A stretch of DNA of 59,161 nucleotides from the NCBI GenBank assembly GCA_900319355.1, contig ONOC01000002.1, positions 1-59,161 on the forward strand, read 5' to 3'. A program made the position numbers and the translations under genes. A model generated the notes under the pieces. That model made no database searches. It was not told the origin of the DNA and was given only the letters and a program-made list of their open reading frames with translations. Source of the stretch: an uncultured Eubacteriales bacterium (GTDB lineage Bacteria > Bacillota > Clostridia > Lachnospirales > Lachnospiraceae). Shown piece after piece: positions 9,598 through 18,373 of the stretch. Positions within the stretch are counted from its first letter, which is position 1. Each line of letters starts with the position of its first letter.

Positions 9598-10065
9598 TTA
9601 AAAATCAAACGCCATTCTGATCAGCGAGATGTCCTCTCTGGCGAAGCTTTTCTTTCCGCCGTCATCATCCAGATCCAGTGTGACGGTGCTGTCATCATAA
9701 TCCGTCAGCACACCGGTAAAGCTCTTTTCATGATCAATGATCCGGTACGTGTGCACCTCAACCCGCTGTCCGAGCGCCCGCCTGTAATCGCGCTCCTTTT
9801 TCAGCGGACGGCCGAGTCCCGGAGAGCTCACCTCCAGCACATAGGCATCACTGATTAAATCCGCCGCATCCAGTTTTTCCTCGAAGGCACGGCTGATCAG
9901 CTCGCAGTCGTCAACCGTGATCCCGCCTTCCTTGTCGCAGTACGCTCTCAGATACCAGGTGCCCGCTTCCTTTACATATTCCAGATCCACGAACTCATAT
10001 GGAGGCTCAAGGACACTCATCAGAAGCTCTTCTGCGCGCTTTTCGATATTTTCCTTTCTGCTCAT
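9598..10065 (-). CDS. rimP: Ribosome maturation factor RimP
   Basis: Needed for 30S subunit maturation. The 155-residue protein shows the RimP core FVDLEYVKEAGTWYLRAYCDKEGGITVDDCE, then YVLEVSSPGLGRPLKKERD, and an Sm-like C-terminal domain ending in EDISLIRMAFDF. The start at 10065 (MSRKENIEKRAEELL) is preferred over the longer open frame because an AGGAG/GAGG site lies just upstream and the extra N-terminal codons do not resemble RimP. It is the first gene of the nusA-infB-truB operon. Confidence 0.95.
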   Translation of the reverse strand: MSRKENIEKRAEELLMSVLEPPYEFVDLEYVKEAGTWYLRAYCDKEGGITVDDCELISRAFEEKLDAADLISDAYVLEVSSPGLGRPLKKERDYRRALGQRVEVHTYRIIDHEKSFTGVLTDYDDSTVTLDLDDDGGKKSFAREDISLIRMAFDF

Positions 10066-10098
10066 ACCTCTTCTCCTGCAGCGCACCGTATGCACAGA

Positions 10099-10123
10099 GC
10101 CGGGAAAACCTGTGTCTTCCCGG
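10099..10123 (-). other. Hairpin in the rimP leader
   Basis: CCGGGAA and TTCCCGG arms flank a 10-base loop about 35 bases upstream of the rimP start. No T-run follows, so it is not a terminator. A structured rimP leader is a possible regulatory site, but nothing else in the sequence supports a mechanism. Confidence 0.35.
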
Positions 10124-10151
10124 GTTGTTCTGCCCGACGGCGGATTCTGCA

Positions 10152-10183
10152 CAAAATAAGAGTGGACCTCGCGGCCCACTCTT
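10152..10183 (-). terminator. Intrinsic terminator after mscS
   Basis: AAGAGTGG and CCACTCTT arms enclose a GC-rich loop. On the minus strand the stem is followed by ATTTTGT. It lies directly downstream of the mscS stop and separates mscS from the rimP operon. Confidence 0.75.
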
Positions 10184-10189
10184 ACCATG

Positions 10190-11176
10190 TCAACATTTAC
10201 CCTCTGACTCTAACACCTTCCCGTCCTCTTTGCAACCCAAAAATGCAGGATTTTCGTCCGTTCCGGCGTCATGGCGGATATGGATGTCAAGCTGACTGTA
10301 CGGAATTTCGATACCGGCCTCATCAAAGGCCAGTTTGACGCGTTCATTCATATCCCAGGTGACCTGCCAGTAGTCTTCCGTCCTGACCGGCGCCTTCATC
10401 TGCATCGTCACCTGGCTGCTGTCAAGCCCGGTGACCACGACAGAGGCATGGCTGTCGTCGACGCGCGGATCCTCCTTCAGCAGGTGTTCCATGATTTTTC
10501 TTGCCTTCTGGATATCCGCCGAATAGGAAATACCGCAGCTGACGGTGATATACCTTCTTCCGTCGGATGAAATATTTGTCACCTGATTGTTGGTCAGGGA
10601 GGAATTCGGGATAGAGACTCTCTCGTGCAGCATCGTCTCGATCGTCGTGTAGTACATATCGATCTTGCGCACCGTTCCTTCCGCATCAACGGCAGGCACA
10701 CGGATATAATCGCCCACACGGAAAGGCCTGGTCAGCAGAATCAGAATGCCGCCCGCAAAATTCGAAAGCGTTCCCTGGATCGCCAGTGAGATGCCGACGC
10801 CGGCCGCCGCGACAATCGCGGCGATCGTGCTTGCTTCCACGATGTTCAGCCAGATGCAGACCTCGACCACGGCCAGAAGCATGATGATCCAGCGCACCAG
10901 CGAAGTAATAAAACCGCGCACTGACGCGTCCACATTCTTTCTGGACATTCTCCGGTCGATGAAACCCGTTATCTTCTTCAGCACCTTCCAGAGTACAAAA
11001 AGGATCAGAACGCCGATGCCGATCCGGATGAGATAATTCAGTGCGGTCGCCCCGAACGACGAGAACCACTGCGCCATATTTCCCTTTTCCGCGGCACTGG
11101 CTCCGTTTTTTGTGGTTTCTTCTATTGTCTCAGCGGCTGCGCTGACTGACTGTACATCTTCCATATAAAAATCCAT
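10190..11176 (-). CDS. mscS: Small-conductance mechanosensitive channel (MscS family)
   Basis: Membrane channel that opens under tension and protects the cell from hypo-osmotic shock. The 328-residue protein has hydrophobic segments near residues 47-66, 88-110 and 115-140. The third, pore-lining segment contains the Ala/Gly-rich stretch IAAIVAAAGVGISLAIQGTLSNFAGG typical of MscS. The following beta domain has RPFRVGDYIRV and IETMLHERVSIPNSSLTNN. It ends with the usual alpha/beta C-terminal domain. It lies 13 bases after the glgB-like stop plus a hairpin and is followed by a terminator, so it is probably the last gene of an ftsH-glgB-mscS unit. Confidence 0.93.
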   Translation of the reverse strand: MDFYMEDVQSVSAAAETIEETTKNGASAAEKGNMAQWFSSFGATALNYLIRIGIGVLILFVLWKVLKKITGFIDRRMSRKNVDASVRGFITSLVRWIIMLLAVVEVCIWLNIVEASTIAAIVAAAGVGISLAIQGTLSNFAGGILILLTRPFRVGDYIRVPAVDAEGTVRKIDMYYTTIETMLHERVSIPNSSLTNNQVTNISSDGRRYITVSCGISYSADIQKARKIMEHLLKEDPRVDDSHASVVVTGLDSSQVTMQMKAPVRTEDYWQVTWDMNERVKLAFDEAGIEIPYSQLDIHIRHDAGTDENPAFLGCKEDGKVLESEGKC

Positions 11177-11199
11177 GCCTGCGCCTCATGAGCGCAGGC
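11177..11199 (-). promoter_or_regulatory. Hairpin holding the mscS ribosome-binding site
   Basis: Eight-base arms GCCTGCGC and GCGCAGGC form a stem whose 3' arm touches the mscS ATG. The only Shine-Dalgarno-like bases (GAGG) lie in or next to the loop. Folding in the mRNA would partly hide the start region. This suggests weak or conditional translation of mscS. Confidence 0.45.
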
Positions 11200-11212
11200 C
11201 CTTATCTGTCAT

Positions 11213-13912
11213 TTACGCCTTCGTGCTGCCGTCGGATTTCCTGCCCGTTCCGGAAACTTTTTTCACCGCGCTGTCCACAGCTTCACGGACTTTATCCGCG
11301 GCCTCTCCGGCCGTATCGGCTGCCTTTGACGCTGCCTTTTCGGCAGCTTTTCCCGCTTTTACCACGGTATCCCTGGCCTTTGCTGCTTTCGATGCCGCCT
11401 TTCCTGTCTTCTTTACTGCCGCCGCTGCATTCTTCCCGACCGTTTTCGCCGTTTTTCCGGCAGCTTTTCCTGCGGTCTGCACCGCTTTTCCGGCGGTCTT
11501 TACGGCTTTTCCGGCCGTTCTGCCGGCGGTCTGTACCGCTTTTCCGGCCGTTCTGCCGGCGGTCTGTACCGCTTTTTCCGCCGTTCTGCCGGCGGTCTGC
11601 GCTGCTTTTTCCGCCGCCTTCCCGACAGCCTGCTCCGCGTCCTCCGCTGCTTTCTTTGTTGTCGTCTTCACCTTCGCTGTGACATCGGAAAAACGCTCCA
11701 CGGCCTCGGTGAAACGATAAACCGCAACCGCCAGAGGCGCCACGCGGATTTTTATCGAATCTTTCCGCTCATCCTGCTCCACGGCACGGCTGAGCTTCAC
11801 TCTCGGATTCACGGCACCGGTGCCGCCGAACTCCACGGCATCGCTGGAGAAGATCTCCTTGTACTTGCCGGGATAAGGCACACCGACCATCATGTTCTCG
11901 TACGTGACATTGGAGAAGTTGGCAACGATCAGAAGCGTCTCCTCCGTCCTCATGCTCTTTCTCAGGAAAACAAGCAGATTGCGCTCCCAGTCAAGGTTGC
12001 TGATCCATTCAAAGCCCTCAGAATTTTCATCCAGCTCATACAGGGCCGGCTGTTCTCTGTACAGCTTCAGCAGGGCCCGGAAATAAGACGCCATCTGTTT
12101 TCCTTCTTCGGACTCCGCTTCCTTCCAGTCAACGCCGTCATAAGGCGTGATTCTGGCGCTCTGCCCGAAGTCCTGTCCCATCGCGATCAGCTTCTTGCCG
12201 GGATGCGTCAGAAGGTACGCATAGGTCAGGCGCAGATTGGCTCTCTTCAGTTCAGGCTTTCCGCCCGGCATCTGCCGGATCAGCGTTCTGCCGCCGTCCG
12301 CAAACAGATCGTGCGAAAGGGCAAGCATGAATTTCTCACTGTACATATAGACGGAGCTGAAAGTGAGATCATCCTGATGAGATCCTCTGAACAGCGGATC
12401 CAGCTGGATATACTGCATATAATCGTGCACGCAGCCGTTGTTCCACTTGTAGCTGAATCCCAGACCGCCGCCGGACACGCTTCCCGTGACCTGCGGATAG
12501 CCGGTCTCTTCTTCGGCCACCGTGATCACGCCGGGCATCTCACGGCCGATCTCCACGTTCAGCTTCTTCAGGAACTCAATGGCTTCCAGATTTTCATTGC
12601 CGCCATAGATATTCGCTATCCATTCGCCGGTCTTTCTTCCGTAATCCAGATAGAGCATCGTGGCCAGATCATTGATTCTCAGGCCGTCGGCATGGTAAGC
12701 CGTCAGCCAGAAGAGTGCGCTTGAAATCAGGAAGCTCTGCACCTCTCCCCGGCCGTAATTGAAAATCAGGCTTCCGTTCTTCGGGTGAACACCCTTCTTC
12801 GGATCCAGGTGTTCGTACAGGCAGGTGCCGTCAAAAGCCGAGAGGCCGCTGTTGCTTCTGGCAAAGCCGCCCGGCACCCAGTCAAGGATGACGCCGATGC
12901 CATGGCGGTGGAGCTCATTGACCAGATACGCAAAATCCTCCGGCGATCCCATCCGGCTCGTAGGCGCAAAAAATCCGCTCGTCGCGTAGCCCATGCTCTC
13001 GTCATCCGGATATTCCATCACCGGCATCAGCTCCACATGCGTGTAACCCATCTTCGTTACATAGGAAACAAGTTCAGGCGCCGTCTGCCTGTAGCCGAGA
13101 GGCGTTCCGTCGCTGTTCTGCTTCCATGTGTTCAGATTCACCTCGTACACCGCCACAGGTCTCGAGGAAAGATCTGTCGATTCTCTTGCCGAAAGCCAGT
13201 CTTCGTCATCCCAGGAGAAGTTCAGGTCGGTCACGACGGAAGCGCCGTCCGGTCCCTTCTGGTATGCCCAGGCATTCGGATCGGCCTTCAGATAAACCAG
13301 TCCCGATTTCGCCTTGATCTCGAATTTATAATAACTGCCCGCCTTTACGTCCGGCACGAAGAGTTCAAAAATGCCCGTCTCCGTCCGGTTCATCTGGCAG
13401 ACGCGTCCGTCCCATCCGTTAAAATCACCGACAACGGACACACGCATGGCATTCGGCGCCCAGACGGCGAAATACACGCCCTCGGTGTCGTTGATTTTCA
13501 TCAGGTGAGCGCCAAGTTTTTCCCATGCATGATATCCGATCCCGTTGGTAAACCGGGTCTCTTCCTTCTCCGTGATGCGTGAAGCAAAGGCATACGGATC
13601 TCTGACTTCCCTTCCGCCGTCTTCTTTGTCCTCAAGAATGAAGGAATAAGCCGGGATTTTCTTCCCGTCGAGCATCACAGCAAAGAATCCGGATTCATCC
13701 TCCTGGACCATCGGAATCGTCTTTCCGCCGGAACGGATACTTACCTTTTCCCGTCCGGGAAAATACGCCTGCACCAGAATCCCGCCTTCCGTCACATGCG
13801 GGCCGAGAATCCGGCCGGGCCTGTCCGCTTCCGCATACACAACGGCTTCGATACCGGCCCAGTCCATCAGGTCATAAATTCTGCTTTCCATACTGCTTCC
13901 CGTGCTGCTCAT
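11213..13912 (-). CDS. GlgB-like protein with altered active site and Lys/Ala 11-mer repeat tail
   Basis: Overall it aligns with 1,4-alpha-glucan branching enzyme: an N-terminal CBM48-type domain (VYFAVWAPNAMRVSVVGDFNGWDG, near residue 147), a GH13 barrel (HVELMPVMEYPDDESMGYATSGFFAPTSRMGSPEDF) and an all-beta end near residue 735. Two catalytic regions differ from active GlgB. The usual DGLRVDAV motif reads DGLRINDL, putting Asn at the nucleophile position (residue 414), and the usual DWVPAHF reads DWVPGGF, losing a conserved His. The AEE and LSHD motifs remain. After the fold comes a tail of about 160 residues of Lys, Ala, Thr and Gly with 11-residue repeats. The start at 13912 has GGGGGA upstream. 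It sits between ftsH and mscS. The family assignment is firm; branching activity is doubtful. Confidence 0.85.
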   Translation of the reverse strand: MSSTGSSMESRIYDLMDWAGIEAVVYAEADRPGRILGPHVTEGGILVQAYFPGREKVSIRSGGKTIPMVQEDESGFFAVMLDGKKIPAYSFILEDKEDGGREVRDPYAFASRITEKEETRFTNGIGYHAWEKLGAHLMKINDTEGVYFAVWAPNAMRVSVVGDFNGWDGRVCQMNRTETGIFELFVPDVKAGSYYKFEIKAKSGLVYLKADPNAWAYQKGPDGASVVTDLNFSWDDEDWLSARESTDLSSRPVAVYEVNLNTWKQNSDGTPLGYRQTAPELVSYVTKMGYTHVELMPVMEYPDDESMGYATSGFFAPTSRMGSPEDFAYLVNELHRHGIGVILDWVPGGFARSNSGLSAFDGTCLYEHLDPKKGVHPKNGSLIFNYGRGEVQSFLISSALFWLTAYHADGLRINDLATMLYLDYGRKTGEWIANIYGGNENLEAIEFLKKLNVEIGREMPGVITVAEEETGYPQVTGSVSGGGLGFSYKWNNGCVHDYMQYIQLDPLFRGSHQDDLTFSSVYMYSEKFMLALSHDLFADGGRTLIRQMPGGKPELKRANLRLTYAYLLTHPGKKLIAMGQDFGQSARITPYDGVDWKEAESEEGKQMASYFRALLKLYREQPALYELDENSEGFEWISNLDWERNLLVFLRKSMRTEETLLIVANFSNVTYENMMVGVPYPGKYKEIFSSDAVEFGGTGAVNPRVKLSRAVEQDERKDSIKIRVAPLAVAVYRFTEAVERFSDVTAKVKTTTKKAAEDAEQAVGKAAEKAAQTAGRTAEKAVQTAGRTAGKAVQTAGRTAGKAVKTAGKAVQTAGKAAGKTAKTVGKNAAAAVKKTGKAASKAAKARDTVVKAGKAAEKAASKAADTAGEAADKVREAVDSAVKKVSGTGRKSDGSTKA
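11435..11596 (-). repeat. 33-bp coding repeats (TAGRTAGKAVQ type)
   Basis: Near-identical 33-bp units encode TAGRTAEKAVQ, TAGRTAGKAVQ and TAGRTAGKAVK, then shorter derivatives TAGKAVQ and TAGKAAGKTAK. The 11-residue period resembles amphipathic 11-mer repeats such as those of group-3 LEA proteins. The whole basic tail spans about 11213-11698. Confidence 0.9.
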
Positions 13913-13943
13913 AGGCTTATCCCCCAATCGTGTAAAAATTACT

Positions 13944-15878
13944 TCAGCTTACCGGATCCTCTGTGTGAACATCCCCGCCGGCTGCCGCGCCGCTGTTCTC
14001 CGCCGTACCGCTTTCCGGGGCAGCCGCCTCTGCTGCGGCTCCGGATTTATCCTCGATCGGCTTCCGGTTCAGAATTTCCATGAATTCCTCGCCTGTGATG
14101 GTCTCCTTCTCATAGAGGTACTTTGCAAGTTCATGCAGCTTTGAAATGTGGCTGCTGAGCAGATCCTTTGCCTTGTTGTACTGCTTCTGCACCAGATCAA
14201 CAACCATCTGATCGATGCGCGCTGACGTCTCCTCCGAGCATGCCAGCGAGGTATCGCCGCCGAGGTACTGATTCTTCACCGTTTCCAGTGCCACCATGCC
14301 GAACTCATCGCTCATGCCGTATCGCGTGATCATGGCACGCGCCACCTTCGTCGCCTGCTCGATATCGTTGGACGCTCCGGTCGTAACCGAATGGAAGATC
14401 AGCTCCTCCGCCACACGGCCGCCGGTGAATGTCGCGATCTTGTTCTCAAGTTCCTCCCGGCTGAGCAGGTTGTGCTCACCTTCGTCCACCTGAAGCGTAT
14501 AGCCGAGTGCGCCGGAGGTTCTCGGAATGATGGTGATTTTCGTCACCGGAGCCGAGTGATTCTGCAGCGCCGCCACAAGAGCATGGCCTGTCTCATGGTA
14601 GGCGACGATCAGCTTTTCCTTGGTCGTCAGAACCTTGTTCTTCTTCTGGTAGCCCGCGATGACGGTCTCGACCGCCTCCATGAGATCCTTCTGTACAACA
14701 AACTTTCTGTTGTCACGGACCGCATTCAGCGCAGCCTCATTGATCATATTGGCCAGCTCGGCGCCGGAAGCGCCGGCCGCTGTTCTGGCGATCTCGTTGA
14801 AGTCAACATTATCGGAGATCTTGATATCCTTCGCATGAAGCTTCAGAATCTCCTCACGACCCTTCAGGTCAGGCAGTTCCACCGGGATACGGCGGTCGAA
14901 ACGGCCCGGACGGGTCAGCGCGGGATCGAGGATCTCCGGACGGTTCGTCGCCGCCAGGATGACAACGCCCTTTCTGCCGTCGAAACCATCCATCTCGGCA
15001 AGCAGCTGGTTCAGCGTCTGCTCACGCTCATCATTGCCTGAGAAACCGCTGCCGTCACGTTTTTTGCCGATGGTATCAATCTCATCGATGAAAACGATAC
15101 ACGGCGCCTTCTCATTCGCCTGCTTGAAAAGGTCACGGACCTTTGCAGCGCCCATGCCGACAAACATCTCCACAAACTCCGAACCGGAGATGGAGAAGAA
15201 CGGCACATCCGCCTCACCGGCAACAGCCTTCGCAAGAAGCGTTTTACCTGTTCCGGGAGGTCCCACGAGCAGGGCGCCCTTCGGCATTTTCGCACCGATT
15301 TCCGTATACTTGCCCGGGTTGTGAAGGAAATCAACGATCTCCTTCAGCAGATCCTTTGCCTCGTCCTCGCCGGCGACATCGGAGAATTTGATACCTGTCT
15401 CGGCCTGTACATAAATCTTGGCATCACTCTTGCCGAACTGCATGGCATCACCCATGCCGCCCATCCGCTTCGTCAGCGATCTGGTCACGGCAAGACTCAG
15501 AAGATAAATGATGACCAGCGGAAGGATCCAGCTGATCAGGAAGCTCAGCACCGGATTCATCTGCGCATTGATCGGGCTTTCAAAATCTTCAATGCCCGCA
15601 TCATACAGCCGGTCGACAAGTTTGTAATCATCCATCATGCCGGTCTTGTATTCCTGACCGCTGTTGTCTGTAAAATAGATCGTATCATTGCCGGAATCCA
15701 CTTCTACCTGGCTGATCTCATTCTGATCCAGCATCTTCAGGAAATTCCCGTAGGTGGATTCCTGGATTTTCGCTTCCTGCACACTGGGAATCAGGAGCAG
15801 ATTCAGCAGGACAAGAACGATCATGGCGATGATATAATAAAATATCAGCGGCTTTTTGTTGTTCTTTATTTCTTTCAC
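13944..15878 (-). CDS. ftsH: ATP-dependent zinc metalloprotease FtsH
   Basis: Membrane-anchored AAA+ protease that degrades misfolded membrane proteins and some regulators. Two transmembrane segments (about residues 11-30 and 110-130) flank an extracytoplasmic domain. The AAA module has Walker A GPPGTGKT at residues 206-213, Walker [13 protein letters not shown], and the second region of homology [19 protein letters not shown]. The zinc site is HETGH near residue 430. At 644 residues it is typical. The start is a GTG at 15878 with GAGGA upstream. The C-terminus is Ala/Glu/Ser rich. It is followed closely by the glgB-like gene. Confidence 0.97.
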   Translation of the reverse strand: MKEIKNNKKPLIFYYIIAMIVLVLLNLLLIPSVQEAKIQESTYGNFLKMLDQNEISQVEVDSGNDTIYFTDNSGQEYKTGMMDDYKLVDRLYDAGIEDFESPINAQMNPVLSFLISWILPLVIIYLLSLAVTRSLTKRMGGMGDAMQFGKSDAKIYVQAETGIKFSDVAGEDEAKDLLKEIVDFLHNPGKYTEIGAKMPKGALLVGPPGTGKTLLAKAVAGEADVPFFSISGSEFVEMFVGMGAAKVRDLFKQANEKAPCIVFIDEIDTIGKKRDGSGFSGNDEREQTLNQLLAEMDGFDGRKGVVILAATNRPEILDPALTRPGRFDRRIPVELPDLKGREEILKLHAKDIKISDNVDFNEIARTAAGASGAELANMINEAALNAVRDNRKFVVQKDLMEAVETVIAGYQKKNKVLTTKEKLIVAYHETGHALVAALQNHSAPVTKITIIPRTSGALGYTLQVDEGEHNLLSREELENKIATFTGGRVAEELIFHSVTTGASNDIEQATKVARAMITRYGMSDEFGMVALETVKNQYLGGDTSLACSEETSARIDQMVVDLVQKQYNKAKDLLSSHISKLHELAKYLYEKETITGEEFMEILNRKPIEDKSGAAAEAAAPESGTAENSGAAAGGDVHTEDPVS

Positions 15879-15959
15879 CTGTTTTTTTCCTCGCTTTCTT
15901 GACGGCCGTCCGTATGTCCCTGCGATTTCTTCTTCCGGCCGTTTCTGTGGGGCAGCGCG

Positions 15960-16463
15960 TCAGTAGCTTCTGAGCCGGTCACTTTCTTCCTCCCCCGGAT
16001 TTTCGACCTTCAGGATTTCCACATCGTATTCCATCTGGTCGTTCACTTTCACATGACAGGTATCTCCAGCCCGGTGTCCCATCAGTGCCCTGCCGAGCGG
16101 CGACTCCGGCGTAATTCTGCCTTCCATCGAGTCCGCACGGACACTGGTGACGATTTTCAGCGTCATGGGTTCATCCCTGCCCGGCATTCGGAAGGTTACC
16201 CGCTTGTTCAGGCCCGCCTGGTCTTCCGCCATCCGGTCCTCGACAATAATCGCCGTGTCAATCATCCGCTGCAGATAATTGATCCGGCTGTTATTCTCAC
16301 GGTTTGCCTTCCTCGCCGCATAATATTCGAAATTCTCGGAGAGATCTCCCTGGGCTCTGGCCTCCTGAATTTCCTTCAGGATCTTCGGCCGGTCGACCAG
16401 CGTGCGGCGGTCGATCTCCTCCTGCATCTTCTGAATGTCACTTTTTGTCAGTTTATCATGCAT
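15960..16463 (-). CDS. greA: Transcription elongation factor GreA/GreB family
   Basis: Binds the RNA polymerase secondary channel and stimulates transcript cleavage in arrested complexes. The N-terminal coiled coil carries the tip motif AQGDLSENFEYYAARKANRENN, with the acidic Asp and Glu that promote cleavage. The C-terminal FKBP-like domain has GRITPESPLGRALMGHRAGDTCHVKV. At 167 residues it is slightly longer than usual owing to a short charged C-terminal extension. It lies upstream of ftsH on the same strand. Confidence 0.92.
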   Translation of the reverse strand: MHDKLTKSDIQKMQEEIDRRTLVDRPKILKEIQEARAQGDLSENFEYYAARKANRENNSRINYLQRMIDTAIIVEDRMAEDQAGLNKRVTFRMPGRDEPMTLKIVTSVRADSMEGRITPESPLGRALMGHRAGDTCHVKVNDQMEYDVEILKVENPGEEESDRLRSY

Positions 16464-16479
16464 ACCGGTTTATTCCTCC

Positions 16480-16735
16480 TCCGCTTATACCGTATGCGGC
16501 ACGGTGCTGTTACGCCGCACTTATACAATAAGCCCCATACTACAGGTAATGCCACATACTGTATAAGCTACGGATTGCTCCGTGCTTCGCACTCCCGCAA
16601 TCCTACAGGTATTCGGATTCCGCGCTATCGCGCTGCATCCTCATACCTGTTGCCTTCGAAACCGCATACAGCCTCTTACACACGCTCCGCGTGTGACGAG
16701 TCTGTCTGCGATTCGAAGAGCTTATACAATAAAGG
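16480..16735. repeat. Cluster of intergenic stem-loop repeats
   Basis: The 258-base gap between the M18 peptidase and greA has no gene. It holds several nested inverted repeats built on the plan TGTATAAG, then a stem-loop, then ACAGGTAT. One unit spans about 16555-16613 (GGATTGC and GCAATCC stem). A second, inverted, spans about 16609-16733 (CTTCGAA and TTCGAAG stem, plus CACACG and CGTGTG). A third lies at about 16488-16535 (TGCGGC and GCCGCA stem). A related unit precedes the NifX-FKBP gene near 47910. Confidence 0.65.
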
Positions 16736-18122
16736 CTCTGTAAGCAAGATAGGTCTCGTAGATATCTGCTTTGCTCGTGATTTCCCACGGCGCATGCATG
16801 TTCAGCACCGCCACGCCGAAGTCGATCACCTGCATGCCAAGGTTGGCGAGGATGTAGGCGATGGTTCCGCCGCCTCCCGCATCTACCTTGCCGAGTTCCG
16901 ATGTCTGATAGGTAATATCATGCTTATCCATCAGATTTCTGAGGAAGGCAATGTACTCGGCATTGGCATCGTTGGAACCGCTCTTGCCGCGGGCGCCGGT
17001 ATACTTGTTGAATACCGGTCCCTTTCCGAGATAGGCACAGTTATTCCTGTCCATGACATCCGGATAGGTCGGGTCAAAACCGGCACTGACGTCCGAGCTC
17101 AGCACCCTGATCTTTGTCAGCGTACGGCGGAGCGCCAGCTCGCTGTAGACGCCGAGCAGATCCATGACCTCGGCCAGCGTATTCTCAAAGAAACGGGAAT
17201 GCATGCCCGTCGCTCCGACAGAGCCGATCTCCTCCTTGTCGGTAAGCAGACAGATGGCCGTGTACTCCGGATCTTTTACATCCATGACGGCGCGGAAAGA
17301 AGGATACGCGCAGACCTTGTCATCCTGCCCGTAGCACATGATCATACTGCGGTCGATACCATAATCCCGTGCCGCACCTGCCGGTACGACCTCGATCTCG
17401 GCAGAGACAAAATCATCTTCCTCAATGTCGTATTTCTTCTTCAGGATGGCCAGGATATTTTCCTTTACGCTCTCCTTGGTATCCTCATCTGTATCCAGCG
17501 GACGGGAGCCGACGAGAACATTCAGGTTTTCACCCTCGACAACCTCGCTGCCTTTCTTTGCCATCTGCTTCGAAGCGAGATGAATCAGCAGATCGCTGAC
17601 GCCGAATACCGGGTCTGAAGGATCCTCGCCGACATTAACCGTAATCTCCGTGCCGTCCTTCTTCACAATCACACCGTGCAGCGCCATCGGAAGCGTAACC
17701 CACTGATATTTTTTGATACCACCGTAATAATGCGTATCAAACAGCGCCATCCCGGTATCCTCATAGAGCGGATGCTGCTTCAGGTCAAGCCTCGGGGAAT
17801 CAATATGAGCCCCCAGCATCCTTGCACCGTCGGTCAGAGGTTTTCTGCCGATGCGGACAATCATGAGTGACTTCTTCATCATATCCGTGTAGATCAGATC
17901 CCCTGCCTTCAGCGCGCCGCCTTTCGCGCGTGCCTCTTCAAGCGTCATGGCGCCGGCCTTCTTCAGCTCTTCCTCCATGCCCTTTACATTCTCACGCTCC
18001 GTTTTGTGCGCGCTCATGTACGTTCTGTAATCCGAGCAGAAAGCCTCGATATCCCTGCTGTCACGCTTCTGCCAGATTGTCTTTTTATCTTCTGTCTTTT
18101 CAGATGCTTTATCTTTATCCAT
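16722..18122 (-). CDS. M18 family aminopeptidase
   Basis: Cytosolic zinc aminopeptidase of the M18 family (aspartyl aminopeptidase/aminopeptidase I type), which removes N-terminal residues from peptides in a large oligomer. Expected metal and catalytic motifs are present in order: GAHIDSPRLDLK near residue 100, LTDKEEIGSVGATGMHS near 280, SSDVSAGFDPTYPD near 325, and VLNMHAPWE near 445. Its 466 residues are normal for bacterial M18 enzymes. The start at 18122 follows an AGGAGG site. It stands alone between two repeat-bearing gaps. It adds to the peptide-degrading capacity of the window. Confidence 0.93.
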   Translation of the reverse strand: MDKDKASEKTEDKKTIWQKRDSRDIEAFCSDYRTYMSAHKTERENVKGMEEELKKAGAMTLEEARAKGGALKAGDLIYTDMMKKSLMIVRIGRKPLTDGARMLGAHIDSPRLDLKQHPLYEDTGMALFDTHYYGGIKKYQWVTLPMALHGVIVKKDGTEITVNVGEDPSDPVFGVSDLLIHLASKQMAKKGSEVVEGENLNVLVGSRPLDTDEDTKESVKENILAILKKKYDIEEDDFVSAEIEVVPAGAARDYGIDRSMIMCYGQDDKVCAYPSFRAVMDVKDPEYTAICLLTDKEEIGSVGATGMHSRFFENTLAEVMDLLGVYSELALRRTLTKIRVLSSDVSAGFDPTYPDVMDRNNCAYLGKGPVFNKYTGARGKSGSNDANAEYIAFLRNLMDKHDITYQTSELGKVDAGGGGTIAYILANLGMQVIDFGVAVLNMHAPWEITSKADIYETYLAYRAFIV

Positions 18123-18215
18123 CTGTCATTTACCTCCTTTGTAAACATACATTCGTTATTTTACCACGACAGTGGACTATTTTCCACGTGAAACCGGCAG
18201 GCGGATGTCGTGCAT

Positions 18216-18329
18216 GGTTACTGTTCACTCAAGCCGCTGTCGCGGGCAGAGACTTCCGTCCCCGCCTTTCCTTTAAGCACAGCAGCGGCCGTCGGATGCC
18301 GTCATCTCTGAGCGGCTTCACAGAGCCGG
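18216..18329. repeat. Dispersed intergenic repeat, copy 1
   Basis: The 251-base gap 18123-18373 contains GGTTACTGTTCACTC at 18216, GAGACTTCCGTCCCC near 18249, and a 43-base block starting GGCCGTCGGATGCCG at 18287. The same blocks occur, in a different order, at 23384-23487. The TTACTGTTCACTC block recurs inverted at 26708-26752. No coding sequence is seen in this gap. Confidence 0.75.
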
Positions 18330-18373
18330 CGGAGATACACAGCAAATGTGACCGGAACGAAAAGGGTGACGCG

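Noticed and set aside
10099-10123. Terminator ahead of rimP
   Set aside because: The hairpin has no T-run on either strand, so it is listed only as a leader structure.
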